From AP-15 sp963795485 (GTDB taxonomy: Bacteria > Pseudomonadota > Alphaproteobacteria > ATCC43930 > CGMCC-115725), in contig CAWCIL010000008.1 of the NCBI GenBank assembly GCA_963795485.1, forward strand, positions 1,116,001 through 1,180,000: DNA of 64,000 bases, read 5' to 3'. The notes below the pieces were generated by a model. The model searched no databases and was not told the origin of the DNA. It worked only from the letters and a program-made list of their open reading frames with translations. Shown piece after piece: positions 9,074-17,389 of the stretch (position 1 is the first letter of the stretch; each line of letters begins with the position of its first letter). The translations under genes and the position numbers were made by a program.

Positions 9074-9413
9074 TCCGCCGGGACGGCCGCAGTCCCGCCC
9101 CCGCCGAGCAACGAGCGACGGGCGAAAACGGGCGTCGCGCTAGCCGGGCGCATGGCCATCGATACCTTTGGATAGTCCGGAACGTGGCGCGCGGGGGCGG
9201 AGTTTGCGCGATGTGCGCACTCTGCGCCTAAACATGCGAACGGTGCCAAATAGCCGCCCATAGCCGTTCGATAGGAGCGAGCCCCCGCTGCCCGGCGGGG
9301 GCCTGCTCGAAGGGAACCGCTCGCCGGCACAGAAATTCGGCTTCGCTGCTGGCGGCGCTGCCCGGTTCGGCGCTATCTTTCGCTCGCGTCCGCACGCGAT
9401 GGGGAAGACGGGC
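9074..9413. other. Intergenic region, 340 bp
   Basis: No gene supported. Holds a strong GC hairpin (listed separately) and, at about 9238-9270, a spaced inverted repeat CGAACGG...CCGTTCG with a 20-nt centre. Confidence 0.5.
9281..9302. terminator. Hairpin downstream of the enolase-superfamily gene
   Basis: Perfect 8-bp stem GCCCCCGC / GCGGGGGC with a 6-nt loop, about 200 bp after the upstream stop and 110 bp before the next start. No T-tract. It could be an attenuator or terminator; function not shown. Confidence 0.3.
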
Positions 9414-10214
9414 ATGGCCGAGACGAGCGCCGACAACATGGTCGGGTACGATTGCCGCGACCAGGTCGCGACCCTGACCCTCAATCGGCCGGAAAAGCTC
9501 AACGCGTTCAGCGACGAGTTGGTGCGCCACCTGGCCGACGCGCTGCGTCGCTTCGATCTCGACCCCGAGGCGCAAGTCGCGATCCTCTGCGGCGCTGGCC
9601 GTGCGTTTTCGAGCGGCGCCGACGTGCATCAGCGCCAGCTGCGGCGGCGGGAGGAATTCCTCGAGCATGGCGGCCCGCAGGGATGGGGCTCCAACTCCGC
9701 CGATCTGCTGACCCGGTCGGTCAATTGGAAGCCGGTGATCGCCGCACCGCATGGCTATGCGATGGGGCTCGCCCTCGGGATCGTGCTCGAATGCGATCTG
9801 ATCGTCGCCGAAGCCGGGACCAAATTCCAGGTGACCGAGACCTCGCGCGGGCTCGGCGGTTCGAAATACTGGGCTCTGCTGAATTTCCGCGGCGGTGCGG
9901 CGCTCGCCACCGAGGTCGCGCTGACCGGCCGGTTTTTCACCGCCGAGGAGGCATTTGCCGCCGGGATCGTCAGCCGCGTCGCGCCGTTGGGCCGGCATCT
10001 CGAAATCGCGCGCGAGCTCGCTGCCGAAATCGCCAAGAACCCGCCGCTGTCGGTGCGTGCGACCGTACGCACGCGGCGCTGGTACATGGACCAGATCGCG
10101 CGCGAAGTGGCGATGCAGACCGCACCCTTGAAGCTCTATCTGAGCGAGGATTTCCACGAGGCGGCGCTCGCCTTTGCCGAAAAGCGCCGGCCACGGCCGT
10201 TCAAGGGCCGCTGA
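9414..10214 (+). CDS. Enoyl-CoA hydratase/isomerase family protein
   Basis: Crotonase-fold acyl-CoA enzyme, about 266 residues. VATLTLNRPEKLNAFSDEL at the N-terminus; the oxyanion segment GRAFSSGADVHQRQ; and KPVIAAPHGYAMGLALGIVLECDLIVA. The usual catalytic region reads FQVTETSRGLGGSKYWALL rather than the hydratase G(A)GG-x-QRL pattern, so hydratase activity is uncertain and another crotonase reaction is possible. I choose ATG 9414 over ATG 9399 because GGGGAAG lies at a suitable distance. A DinB gene follows after 31 bp, probably co-transcribed. Confidence 0.85.
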   Translation: MAETSADNMVGYDCRDQVATLTLNRPEKLNAFSDELVRHLADALRRFDLDPEAQVAILCGAGRAFSSGADVHQRQLRRREEFLEHGGPQGWGSNSADLLTRSVNWKPVIAAPHGYAMGLALGIVLECDLIVAEAGTKFQVTETSRGLGGSKYWALLNFRGGAALATEVALTGRFFTAEEAFAAGIVSRVAPLGRHLEIARELAAEIAKNPPLSVRATVRTRRWYMDQIAREVAMQTAPLKLYLSEDFHEAALAFAEKRRPRPFKGR

Positions 10215-10245
10215 AAGCAAAGAAAAGAAGAGAAGGAAAGAGCCA

Positions 10246-10758
10246 ATGATCACCGCCGCTTATGTCCGCACCATGGCCGCCTACAACGCTGAGATGAACC
10301 GCCGCCTCTACGATGCCGCGGCGGGTCTGCCGGAGACCGAGCGCCGGGCGCCGCGCGGCGCGTTCTGGGGCTCGATCCACGGCACCCTGACCCACATCCT
10401 GTGGGGCGACCGGCAATGGATGTCGCGGTTCGACAACTGGCCGAAGCCCGCGACCCCGATCAAGCAGAGCGCGCAGATGATCGACGATTTCGCTGAGCTC
10501 GCTGCAGCCCGCGAGACGGCCGACGTCGACATCACCCGTTGGGCGCGCCAGGTCGACGACGCGTGGCTCGGCGAAGACCTGGTATGGTTCAGCGGTGCCG
10601 CCAACCGCGAGATCCGCGCGCCGAAGCGGCTCTTGGTGACGCACTTCTTCAATCATCAGACCCATCACCGCGGCCAGGCGCATGCGATGCTGACCGCTGC
10701 CGGCGCGGCCACCGGCGACACCGACCTGTTTTTGCTGATCCCGCAGATCGTTGATTAG
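10246..10758 (+). CDS. DinB family protein
   Basis: Four-helix DinB/YfiT-type metalloprotein, 170 residues. The expected metal triad is visible: H50 (GTLTHILWGDRQW) plus H137 and H141 (FNHQTHHRGQAHAML). Members include metal-dependent thiol transferases and uncharacterised stress proteins; nothing here fixes the substrate. The start at 10246 follows a purine-rich AGAAGGAAAG site. It lies closely downstream of a crotonase gene. Confidence 0.85.
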   Translation: MITAAYVRTMAAYNAEMNRRLYDAAAGLPETERRAPRGAFWGSIHGTLTHILWGDRQWMSRFDNWPKPATPIKQSAQMIDDFAELAAARETADVDITRWARQVDDAWLGEDLVWFSGAANREIRAPKRLLVTHFFNHQTHHRGQAHAMLTAAGAATGDTDLFLLIPQIVD

Positions 10759-10902
10759 CTCGAGCGCCGGGTAAATCCGCCCGCCGCGCGGAGCTCACCG
10801 ACCAGGGCGGCAGCGCAACACGCAGGCGGTTGCCGCAGAGAAGGGATATAATCGTTGTCGGGTTCCTAAGACGACTGTCAACGGCTAGAGCCTGCGAGAG
10901 CC

Positions 10903-12412
10903 ATGTCGAGCCGATATGCCGGATTCCTGGGCGCGGCGTGTCTGCTGATGCTGTTGCTGCCGGTGCGGGCCGGCGCCGTCGATTCGGATCGCCAGGTGGT
11001 TCACGTGCTGAACCGGCTGGCGTTTGGCCCGACCCTCGATGATTTCAATTATGTGAAGACGATCGGCGTCGAGCGCTACATCGCCGAGCAGCTCGATCCC
11101 GCCGCGATTGTCGAGCCGATCGAGCTGCGCTATCGCCTAGCCCAACTTCCGACCCTCGACCTCCACGCGGAAGAGCTGCGCGAGCTTTACGGCCCGGTGC
11201 GCCCGGTTCTCGGCCTGAAGCCGAGCTTGGACGAGCTCAAGGATCAGCGGGCTCGGGCCCGGCTCGTCGTACGCGAAGCCCAAGAGGCGCGGGTTCTCAA
11301 AGCGGTGCTGAGCCGGCGCCAGCTCCAGCAGGTCATGGTGAACTTCTGGTTCAACCACTTCAACATTTTCTCCGGCAAGGGGCTCGATCGCGTGTGGATC
11401 GGCAATTACGAGGAGCGGGCGATCCGTCCCCATGCGCTCGGCCGGTTCCGCGATCTCTTGTTCGCGGTGGCAGAGCACCCGGCGATGCTGGTCTATCTCG
11501 ACAATACCCAGAACACGGCGCCGGGGAGCCCGGGGGCGCGAGGCGCGGCGAGCGGGCTGAACGAGAACTTTGCCCGCGAAATCATGGAGCTGCACACCCT
11601 CGGCGTCGACGGCGGGTATACCCAGGAGGACGTCACCACCCTGGCGCGGGTGTTCACCGGCTGGCGGGTGAACCCGCCCGAACTCGCAAGAGTTTCCCGG
11701 GGTTCCGGCAATCTTCGATGCGCGACGGCATGACGACAGCCCCAAGGTGTTTTTGGGGCGGAAGCTGCAGGCACGGGGCCGGGCGGAGGGCGAAGAGGCG
11801 CTCGACATTCTCGCCGGCAGCCCGGCCACCGCCCGCCATATCGCCTATCAGCTCGCCCAATATTTTGTCGCCGACGCACCGCCGCCAGGATTGGTGGACC
11901 GGCTCGCTGACCGTTTTCTGGCCACCGGCGGCGACATCCGCGAAGTCTTGAAGACGCTGTTCGACAGCCGCGAATTCTGGGATAGCCCCGGGCAGAAATA
12001 CAAGACGCCCTATGAATACGTGATTTCCGCGGTGCGCGCGGCCGGAGTCCCGATCAACAATCTGCGCCCGCTGATCGGCTGGATGGGGCGCTTCGGCATG
12101 CCGCTTTACGGTTGCGAGACGCCGGACGGGTACAAGAATACGCAAGAGGCTTGGCTCAGCCCGGACGCCGCGATCCAGCGGATCAGCTTTGCCACGGCGT
12201 TCGCCCGCGGCTTTGTGCCGGTCAGCGCCGAGCCGGTCGGCGATGAAGACGGTGCGGCGGCGCGGCGGCGGCCCGATCCGGTCGACGCCGCGCGTCTCGA
12301 CAAGATCTTCGACGCGACCTGGTCGGGCTCGACGCGTGCAGCAGTCGCGGCGGCCCCCGCCGGGCTGCGCGCCGCGATGATCCTCGGCAGCCCCGATTTT
12401 ATGCGCCGATAG
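10903..12412 (+). CDS. DUF1800 domain protein, secreted (frame break)
   Basis: Conserved exported protein of unknown function; DUF1800 genes are nearly always next to a DUF1501 gene, as here. The N-terminus is a signal peptide (FLGAACLLMLLLPVRAGAVDS). Family segments: HVLNRLAFGPTLDD, LQQVMVNFWFNHFNIF, ENFAREIMELHTLGVDGGYTQ (typical -NENxARELLELHTLG- motif), DVTTLARVFTGWR, then in the next frame ARRHDDSPKVFLG and the C-terminal MILGSPDFMRR. A one-base shift lies between about 11685 and 11715, after TGWRVNPPELA. Both halves are well conserved. The downstream DUF1501 ATG is 10 bases after the stop. Confidence 0.88.
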
Positions 12413-12422
12413 GAGAGGGCGA

Positions 12423-13664
12423 ATGGAGAAGAAGGCCGGCTGGCCGCGGCGCTCCCTGTTGAAGGCGTCGGTCGGGGCGGCCCTGTTGCCGCTCGGCAAC
12501 GGGGCCTGGGCGGCGACCGCCGAGGGCGGCCCGCAGCGCCTGATCGTGCTTCTGCTGCGCGGTGCTGTCGACGGCCTCAATGTCGTCGTGCCCTACGGCG
12601 AGGAGGCTTATTACGCGGCGCGGCCGACCATCGCGATCGCCCGGCCGGGCGAGCCCGACGGCGCGTTGGCGCTCGACGCCCGCTTTGGGCTCCACCCGGC
12701 CTTGGCCAGCCTCGTGCCGCTCTGGCGGGCGGGCACGCTCGCCTTTGTTCACGCCGCCGGCTCTCCCGATCCGAACCGATCGCATTTCGAAGCGCAGCGC
12801 TACATCGAGAACGGCACGCCCGGGTGCAGCACCACGGCCGACGGCTGGATGAACCGGCTGCTGCAGGTGCTGCCGGGTCCGCGCGATCCGGCCGAGGCGC
12901 TCAGCATCGGCCCGACCTTGCCGCGCATCCTCTCCGGTGCCGCGCCGGCCAGCAATCTGACCCTCGGGCGCAACGCCGACCGGGCATTGCCGATCGACCG
13001 GCCGCAGATCGCCGCCATGTTCGATCGGCTCTATTCGGGCGACGACGCGCTCGACCAGGCCTATCGCGAGGGGCGCCGCGCGCGGGCGGAACTGGAGGGC
13101 GACCTCGCGCATGAGCAGGCCGTTGCCGATGCAGGCGCTCCGCCGCCGGAGAGTTTTGCCGCCCGGGCCGGTCAGCTCGCCCAATTGATCGGCGGCGACC
13201 CGCGGGTCCGCCTCGCCTTTGTGGCGCTCGGCGGGTGGGACACTCATGTCGATCAGGGCGGCCATGAAGGGCAGCTCGCCAACCGGCTGCGCCCGCTCGG
13301 CGATGGGCTCGCCGCCTTGGCGCGGGGGCTCGGCCCCATTTGGCGCGACACCGTGACGATCGTCCTCTCGGAGTTTGGCCGCACGGTTCACGAGAACGGC
13401 GATCGCGGCACCGACCACGGTCACGGTAACGTCATCTGGGTCGCCGGCGGCGCGGTCAAGGGCGGACGGGTTTATGGCGACTGGCCGGGATTGGCGCCGG
13501 CCCAGCTCTATCAGCGCCGCGACCTGGCGATCGCGACCGATTTTCGCGCGGCGCTCGGCGCGATCCTCGGACCGCATCTGCGCCTCACCGATCGCCAGCT
13601 CGACCACGTCTTCCCCGGCGCGCCGCCGATCGCCGCCGGGCTGGCGCAGATGCTGGCGGCCTGA
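12423..13664 (+). CDS. DUF1501 domain protein, Tat-exported
   Basis: 413 residues. The N-terminus has a twin-arginine-type signal (WPRRSLLKASVGAALLPLG ... AWAA), as is usual for DUF1501 proteins, which have an alkaline-phosphatase/sulfatase-like fold. Conserved pieces: LIVLLLRGAVDGLNVVVPYG, GLHPALASLVPLW, GWDTHVDQGG, TIVLSEFGRTVHENG and GTDHGHGNVIWVAGGAV. Preceded by an AGGAGAGGG site and coupled to the DUF1800 gene. Function is not known; the pair probably acts in the periplasm or at the cell surface. Confidence 0.9.
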   Translation: MEKKAGWPRRSLLKASVGAALLPLGNGAWAATAEGGPQRLIVLLLRGAVDGLNVVVPYGEEAYYAARPTIAIARPGEPDGALALDARFGLHPALASLVPLWRAGTLAFVHAAGSPDPNRSHFEAQRYIENGTPGCSTTADGWMNRLLQVLPGPRDPAEALSIGPTLPRILSGAAPASNLTLGRNADRALPIDRPQIAAMFDRLYSGDDALDQAYREGRRARAELEGDLAHEQAVADAGAPPPESFAARAGQLAQLIGGDPRVRLAFVALGGWDTHVDQGGHEGQLANRLRPLGDGLAALARGLGPIWRDTVTIVLSEFGRTVHENGDRGTDHGHGNVIWVAGGAVKGGRVYGDWPGLAPAQLYQRRDLAIATDFRAALGAILGPHLRLTDRQLDHVFPGAPPIAAGLAQMLAA

Positions 13665-14167
13665 CCGGCCGCGCGACCTCGGGGACCTCGGGCTTCACCA
13701 TTTTTTCATCCAAGCGACCGATCATTTGCCGCTGCGATCCGGATATAGGGTTGCGGAAACGCGGTCGATCGGGATCGGGCGAATGCTGCACTGCAATCGG
13801 TGGCCGAAATCGGCGGATCGGCAAACTGGTCCGCGGCCATGGCGCCGCGCCGGTTCGGCACCGCACCGGCCCGCCGCGCCCGGCTCGGGGCGGGCGTCGG
13901 CGAGCGGCGTTCGCTCAGCCCGAGGCTCCCGAGCCAGGAAGCCGTTCACTTGCGGACCTCGCCTTTGCTGTTTCTGTTGTCGCCCCGCAAGGCGAAGCGC
14001 GAACGACGACTTTATTGCGTGTGGAACGGCTTGGTGCTATAGCCGGCTCGCGGGCGGAAGTACCTTGCCGCGATGCGCGGGGCAACGGGAGTGCGGCGTT
14101 CAACGGCGCACGGTTGCGGCGCGTCGACGCCTATCCCGGGTCGGGAACGCTGTAGAGGAGCGCAGGG
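13665..14167. other. Intergenic region ahead of the exopolysaccharide locus, 503 bp
   Basis: No coding region supported. It starts after the DUF1501 stop with a T6 run at about 13704-13709 but no clear hairpin before it. A candidate promoter is listed at 14015-14042. The length fits a regulated leader for the exosortase-associated operon. Confidence 0.5.
14015..14042 (+). promoter_or_regulatory. Candidate sigma70-type promoter of the exopolysaccharide operon
   Basis: TTGCGT, 16-nt spacer, CTATAG. It lies about 125 bp upstream of the GTG of the export lipoprotein. Based on visual match only. Confidence 0.3.
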
Positions 14168-14782
14168 GTGCATCGCACGTTGCTTCGCGCAGCAGGGACG
14201 ATAATTGTGTTGGTCATCGCCGGATGTCGCAATGCACCGCCGCTGCCGCCCGCGCCGGCGGCTTCCTCGCTGCCGTCGAGCGAGTACATCATCGGCCCTG
14301 GCGACAATTTGAATATTTTCGTTTGGCGCAACCCGGAATTGACGGTCACAGTTCCGGTCCGACCGGACGGGCGCATATCGATCCCGCTGGTCAATGACGT
14401 GGTCGCGATCGGCAAGACCCCGACCCAGCTCGGCAGCGATCTCGAGCAGCAGCTGGGGAAGTACATCAAGGAGCCGGTCGTCACGGTGATCGCCCAAGGC
14501 TTTGTCGGTCCGTTCACCGAGCAGGTGCGCGTTATCGGCGAAGCCTCGCAGCCGCGCGCGCTGCCATATCGCACCGACATGACCGTGCTCGACGCGATGA
14601 TCGAGGTCGGCGGCCTGACGCGGTACGCGGCAGGAAACGATGCCGTGATCGTGCGGACCATCGGCGGCAAACAGACGACCTATTCGGTGCATCTCGACGA
14701 TTTGATCAAGGATGGCGACGTTGCGAGCAACGTCGCGCTCCAGCCCGGTGATATTCTGATCATCCCACAACGCCTGTTCTAA
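14168..14782 (+). CDS. Polysaccharide export outer-membrane lipoprotein (Wza/EpsE-like, XrtA-associated)
   Basis: Outer-membrane secretin-like export component of a Wzx/Wzy-type exopolysaccharide system. 204 residues. GTG start after GAGGAGCGCAGGG. Lipoprotein signal with lipobox VIAGC at residues 16-20. A Poly_export domain follows (YIIGPGDNLNIFVWRNPELT) and then SLBB-type segments (VRVIGEASQPRALPY and MTVLDAMIEVGGLTRYA), ending ALQPGDILIIPQRLF. This short form with a single SLBB domain is characteristic of exosortase-A (PEP-CTERM) loci. First gene of a tight operon. Confidence 0.9.
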   Translation: MHRTLLRAAGTIIVLVIAGCRNAPPLPPAPAASSLPSSEYIIGPGDNLNIFVWRNPELTVTVPVRPDGRISIPLVNDVVAIGKTPTQLGSDLEQQLGKYIKEPVVTVIAQGFVGPFTEQVRVIGEASQPRALPYRTDMTVLDAMIEVGGLTRYAAGNDAVIVRTIGGKQTTYSVHLDDLIKDGDVASNVALQPGDILIIPQRLF

Positions 14783-14888
14783 ACATGCCGGAGCGCGTCA
14801 ACAGGGGCGGCCGTCGCCGGCCAAATCGATCGCAACGGGTCGAGTTGTCGGGAATTGCCGAACCCGCTCGATCCGAGTGGAGCCGCAG

Positions 14889-16463
14889 ATGAATTGGATT
14901 CGCGCGCAAGCCTTGCCGATCCTGCAGGCGATGTGGCGGCAGCGCTGGCTCGGCGTCGGTCTGGCCTGGCTGGTTTGCACCGTCGGATGGATCGCGATCG
15001 CGTTTATTCCGACCGAGTACGAGTCCACGGCGCGCGTCTATCTCGACGCCGATCCGGTGCTGACCCCGCTCTTGGCCGGACTGGCGGCGAACACCGACCC
15101 GGCCCGTCATCTCGATTTCATGGAACGCACCCTCTTGAGCCGGCCCAACCTGGAGCAGCTGGTGCGGCTGACCAACCTCGATGTCGGAGTCACCACGCCG
15201 GCGCAAAAGGAAGCGCTCTACGCGCAGCTGGCGCAGAATATCCAGGTCCTGCCGATCACCACCAATTTGATGACCATCGCGTACCGCAACCACGATCCGC
15301 AGGTGGCGAAGAATGTCGTGCAGTCGCTGCTGACGGTTTTCGCGGAAAAAACATCGGGCAGCAGCCGCAGCGAGATGGACAGCGCCCAGCGCTTTCTCGA
15401 CGAGGAGATCGTCTCCTATCGCGATCAATTGCGCGCGGCCGAGATTCGTCGGGGAGACTTGGCGCGGCAGTACCCCGACCTGATTTCGGACACCCTCCCC
15501 GATTCCGGGACCCCCGAAATCGATCGGGGCAGCCGACTTGGCCAGGCGCGCGAGGCCGTGCTCCAGGCGAAGGACGCGCTCGCCGATGCGGTCACCAAAC
15601 GGAACGCGTTGCAGAAGGCGATCGCCTCGGTGCCGCCGATGCTGGACGTCGATCGCGCACCGCAGGTCATCATCACCGGCGGCCAGTCGGCAAGCCCGGA
15701 AGAGGCGCGCCTCGAGGAGCTGCGCCGAAATCTCGACACGCTGCGGCTGAAATACACCGACAAATATCCCGACGTGATCGCTACCCGAGAGGAGATCGCG
15801 CAACTCGAAACCGAGGTGAAACATGCGGGCCCGGGCGGGGGGCGGGGGGACAACAAAACCCAGATCGCCAACTCGGTTTACGATCGGCTGAAGGTCGAGC
15901 TCGTCGATGCCGAGGGTGCGGTTGCCACCGCCCAGCGGCGCCTCGGTGAAGCCGAGGCGGACCAGGCCCGAATCGAACGGATCGTCCAGTCGGCGCCGGG
16001 CATTTTGGAAAAGGTGCGCGACATGGATCGCGACTACGGCGTATTGAAGAATAATTATCAACAGCTGGTGGCACGGCGCGAATCCGCCGGGATTGCCGAT
16101 GCCGCCGACACCAAGACCGAAAAGATCCAGTTCCGCGTCGTCGACCCGCCGCGGGTGCCGTTGGTTCCGGTGGCGCCGCATCGGCCTTTCCTGGTCTCGG
16201 TGGTGTTGCTGGTGGGCATCGGCGCCGGTTTTGCCGCACCTTTGGCAATGACCCAACTCGACCATTCCTTTGCCACGCTCGGCCAATTGCGCAATCTCGG
16301 GGTACCGATTCTGGGCAGCGTGACCCGGCTTTCGCTCGGCGCCGCGCGGCGGCGGGCGATGGTCCAGCTCGCTGGGGTCTGCGCCAGTGCCGTCGTTCTG
16401 ATCGCGGTGTATGGAACGCTGCTGGCGATCACTTTCGGCCTCCATTCGGTGAGCGCTTCCTGA
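14889..16463 (+). CDS. XrtA-type polysaccharide chain-length determinant (Wzz/GNVR domain)
   Basis: Inner-membrane co-polymerase controlling chain length and connecting polymerase to exporter. About 524 residues from ATG 14889; a GTG at 14877 is an alternative start, but GTGGAG just upstream of the ATG favours 14889. It has an N-terminal transmembrane segment (LGVGLAWLVCTVGWIAIAFI), a Wzz periplasmic start (EYESTARVYLDADPV), a long coiled-coil-rich periplasmic part (LDEEIVSYRDQLRAAEIRRG; ARLEELRRNLDTLRLKYTDK), the GNVR-like segment YGVLKNNYQQLVARRESA, and C-terminal transmembrane segments around RPFLVSVVLLVGIGAGFAA and VVLIAVYGTLLAITFGL. The kinase domain is a separate protein, next gene. The stop overlaps that ATG by one base. 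Confidence 0.92.
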   Translation: MNWIRAQALPILQAMWRQRWLGVGLAWLVCTVGWIAIAFIPTEYESTARVYLDADPVLTPLLAGLAANTDPARHLDFMERTLLSRPNLEQLVRLTNLDVGVTTPAQKEALYAQLAQNIQVLPITTNLMTIAYRNHDPQVAKNVVQSLLTVFAEKTSGSSRSEMDSAQRFLDEEIVSYRDQLRAAEIRRGDLARQYPDLISDTLPDSGTPEIDRGSRLGQAREAVLQAKDALADAVTKRNALQKAIASVPPMLDVDRAPQVIITGGQSASPEEARLEELRRNLDTLRLKYTDKYPDVIATREEIAQLETEVKHAGPGGGRGDNKTQIANSVYDRLKVELVDAEGAVATAQRRLGEAEADQARIERIVQSAPGILEKVRDMDRDYGVLKNNYQQLVARRESAGIADAADTKTEKIQFRVVDPPRVPLVPVAPHRPFLVSVVLLVGIGAGFAAPLAMTQLDHSFATLGQLRNLGVPILGSVTRLSLGAARRRAMVQLAGVCASAVVLIAVYGTLLAITFGLHSVSAS

Positions 16464-17389
16464 TGGCAGAATCGATTGGCTTGATCGAACGGGCGGCGGC
16501 GCTGCTGCGCCAACGGGAGGCGAGCGAACCCGGCTCGCCGCTGCCTGCGGCGGCAGCTGTCCCGCTAGCCGTCGAGCGTCAGCCGGATGTGGCGGATACC
16601 GCGACCGGAACCGGCCCGGAGCTGATCCTCGATCGTGGCCGGCTCGCTGCCTACGGAATCCAGATTCCATCGTCGGAGCGATCGCGGACCGTCGAGGAGT
16701 TCCGCCTGGTCAAGCGCAACCTGATGGCCGCATGGTCCCCGGGCAATGGGATCGCCGGCCGGCGGGAGAGCCGGTCGATCATGGTGACCAGCGCCCACCC
16801 GGGCGAAGGCAAGACGTTCGTCTCGCTGAACCTGGCGCTGGCCTTCGCCTCCGAGCGGGATGTGAAGGCGCTGCTGGTCGACATCGACACGCATCACTCC
16901 AACTTACGCACGATTCTCGGGATATCTGGGCAATCGGGTATCGTCGACGTCCTCGCCGGCGATCTCGATTTGGCCGAGGCGCTGGTGCGCACCAATAACC
17001 CGAACCTGCTGGTGCTCCCCTCGGGCCGCGGCGGACCGCTGGTGCCGGAACTGCTTTCGAGCAACCGGATGGGCGCGCTGATGGCCGAATTGACCCGGCG
17101 CTTTGCCGATCGCTTCATTATCCTCGATACTCCGCCTTGCATGGCGAGCAGCGACGCCGCCACGCTCGCTCCGCTGGTCAGCCAGACAGTGTTCGTCGTC
17201 GAGGCGCACCGCACCCAACAGGAGGAGATCGAATCCTGCCTGGGCATGCTCGGCTCCTGCCCCCGAATCAGCCTGCTTCTGAACAAGGGCGAGTTGGCGA
17301 GCGCTCATTTCGGCTCTTACGGCTACGGTTATCACTACCCCGGTGGCGAGGGCGATGAACTGCGCTCGGATGCGCCGGCGCCGGCCTAG
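16463..17389 (+). CDS. XrtA-associated tyrosine autokinase (BY-kinase)
   Basis: Cytoplasmic partner of the chain-length determinant; autophosphorylation controls polymerisation and export. 308 residues. Walker A VTSAHPGEGKTFVSLN (about 109-124), Walker A' ALLVDIDTHHSN (about 136-147) and the Walker B-like FIILDTPPCMASSDA. The C-terminal tail has a tyrosine cluster (GSYGYGYHYPGG), the expected phosphorylation site. The second Walker motif reads DIDTHH instead of the usual DxDLRxP. Starts by TGATG overlap with the previous gene. Confidence 0.92.
   Translation: MAESIGLIERAAALLRQREASEPGSPLPAAAAVPLAVERQPDVADTATGTGPELILDRGRLAAYGIQIPSSERSRTVEEFRLVKRNLMAAWSPGNGIAGRRESRSIMVTSAHPGEGKTFVSLNLALAFASERDVKALLVDIDTHHSNLRTILGISGQSGIVDVLAGDLDLAEALVRTNNPNLLVLPSGRGGPLVPELLSSNRMGALMAELTRRFADRFIILDTPPCMASSDAATLAPLVSQTVFVVEAHRTQQEEIESCLGMLGSCPRISLLLNKGELASAHFGSYGYGYHYPGGEGDELRSDAPAPA

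Noticed and set aside
13665..14167. Possible small RNA or tRNA ahead of the exopolysaccharide operon
   Set aside because: No cloverleaf, T-loop consensus or convincing stem plus terminator could be traced.
14760..16670. 636-codon minus-strand frame opposite the chain-length determinant
   Set aside because: Entirely antisense to a conserved operon gene; no family features.
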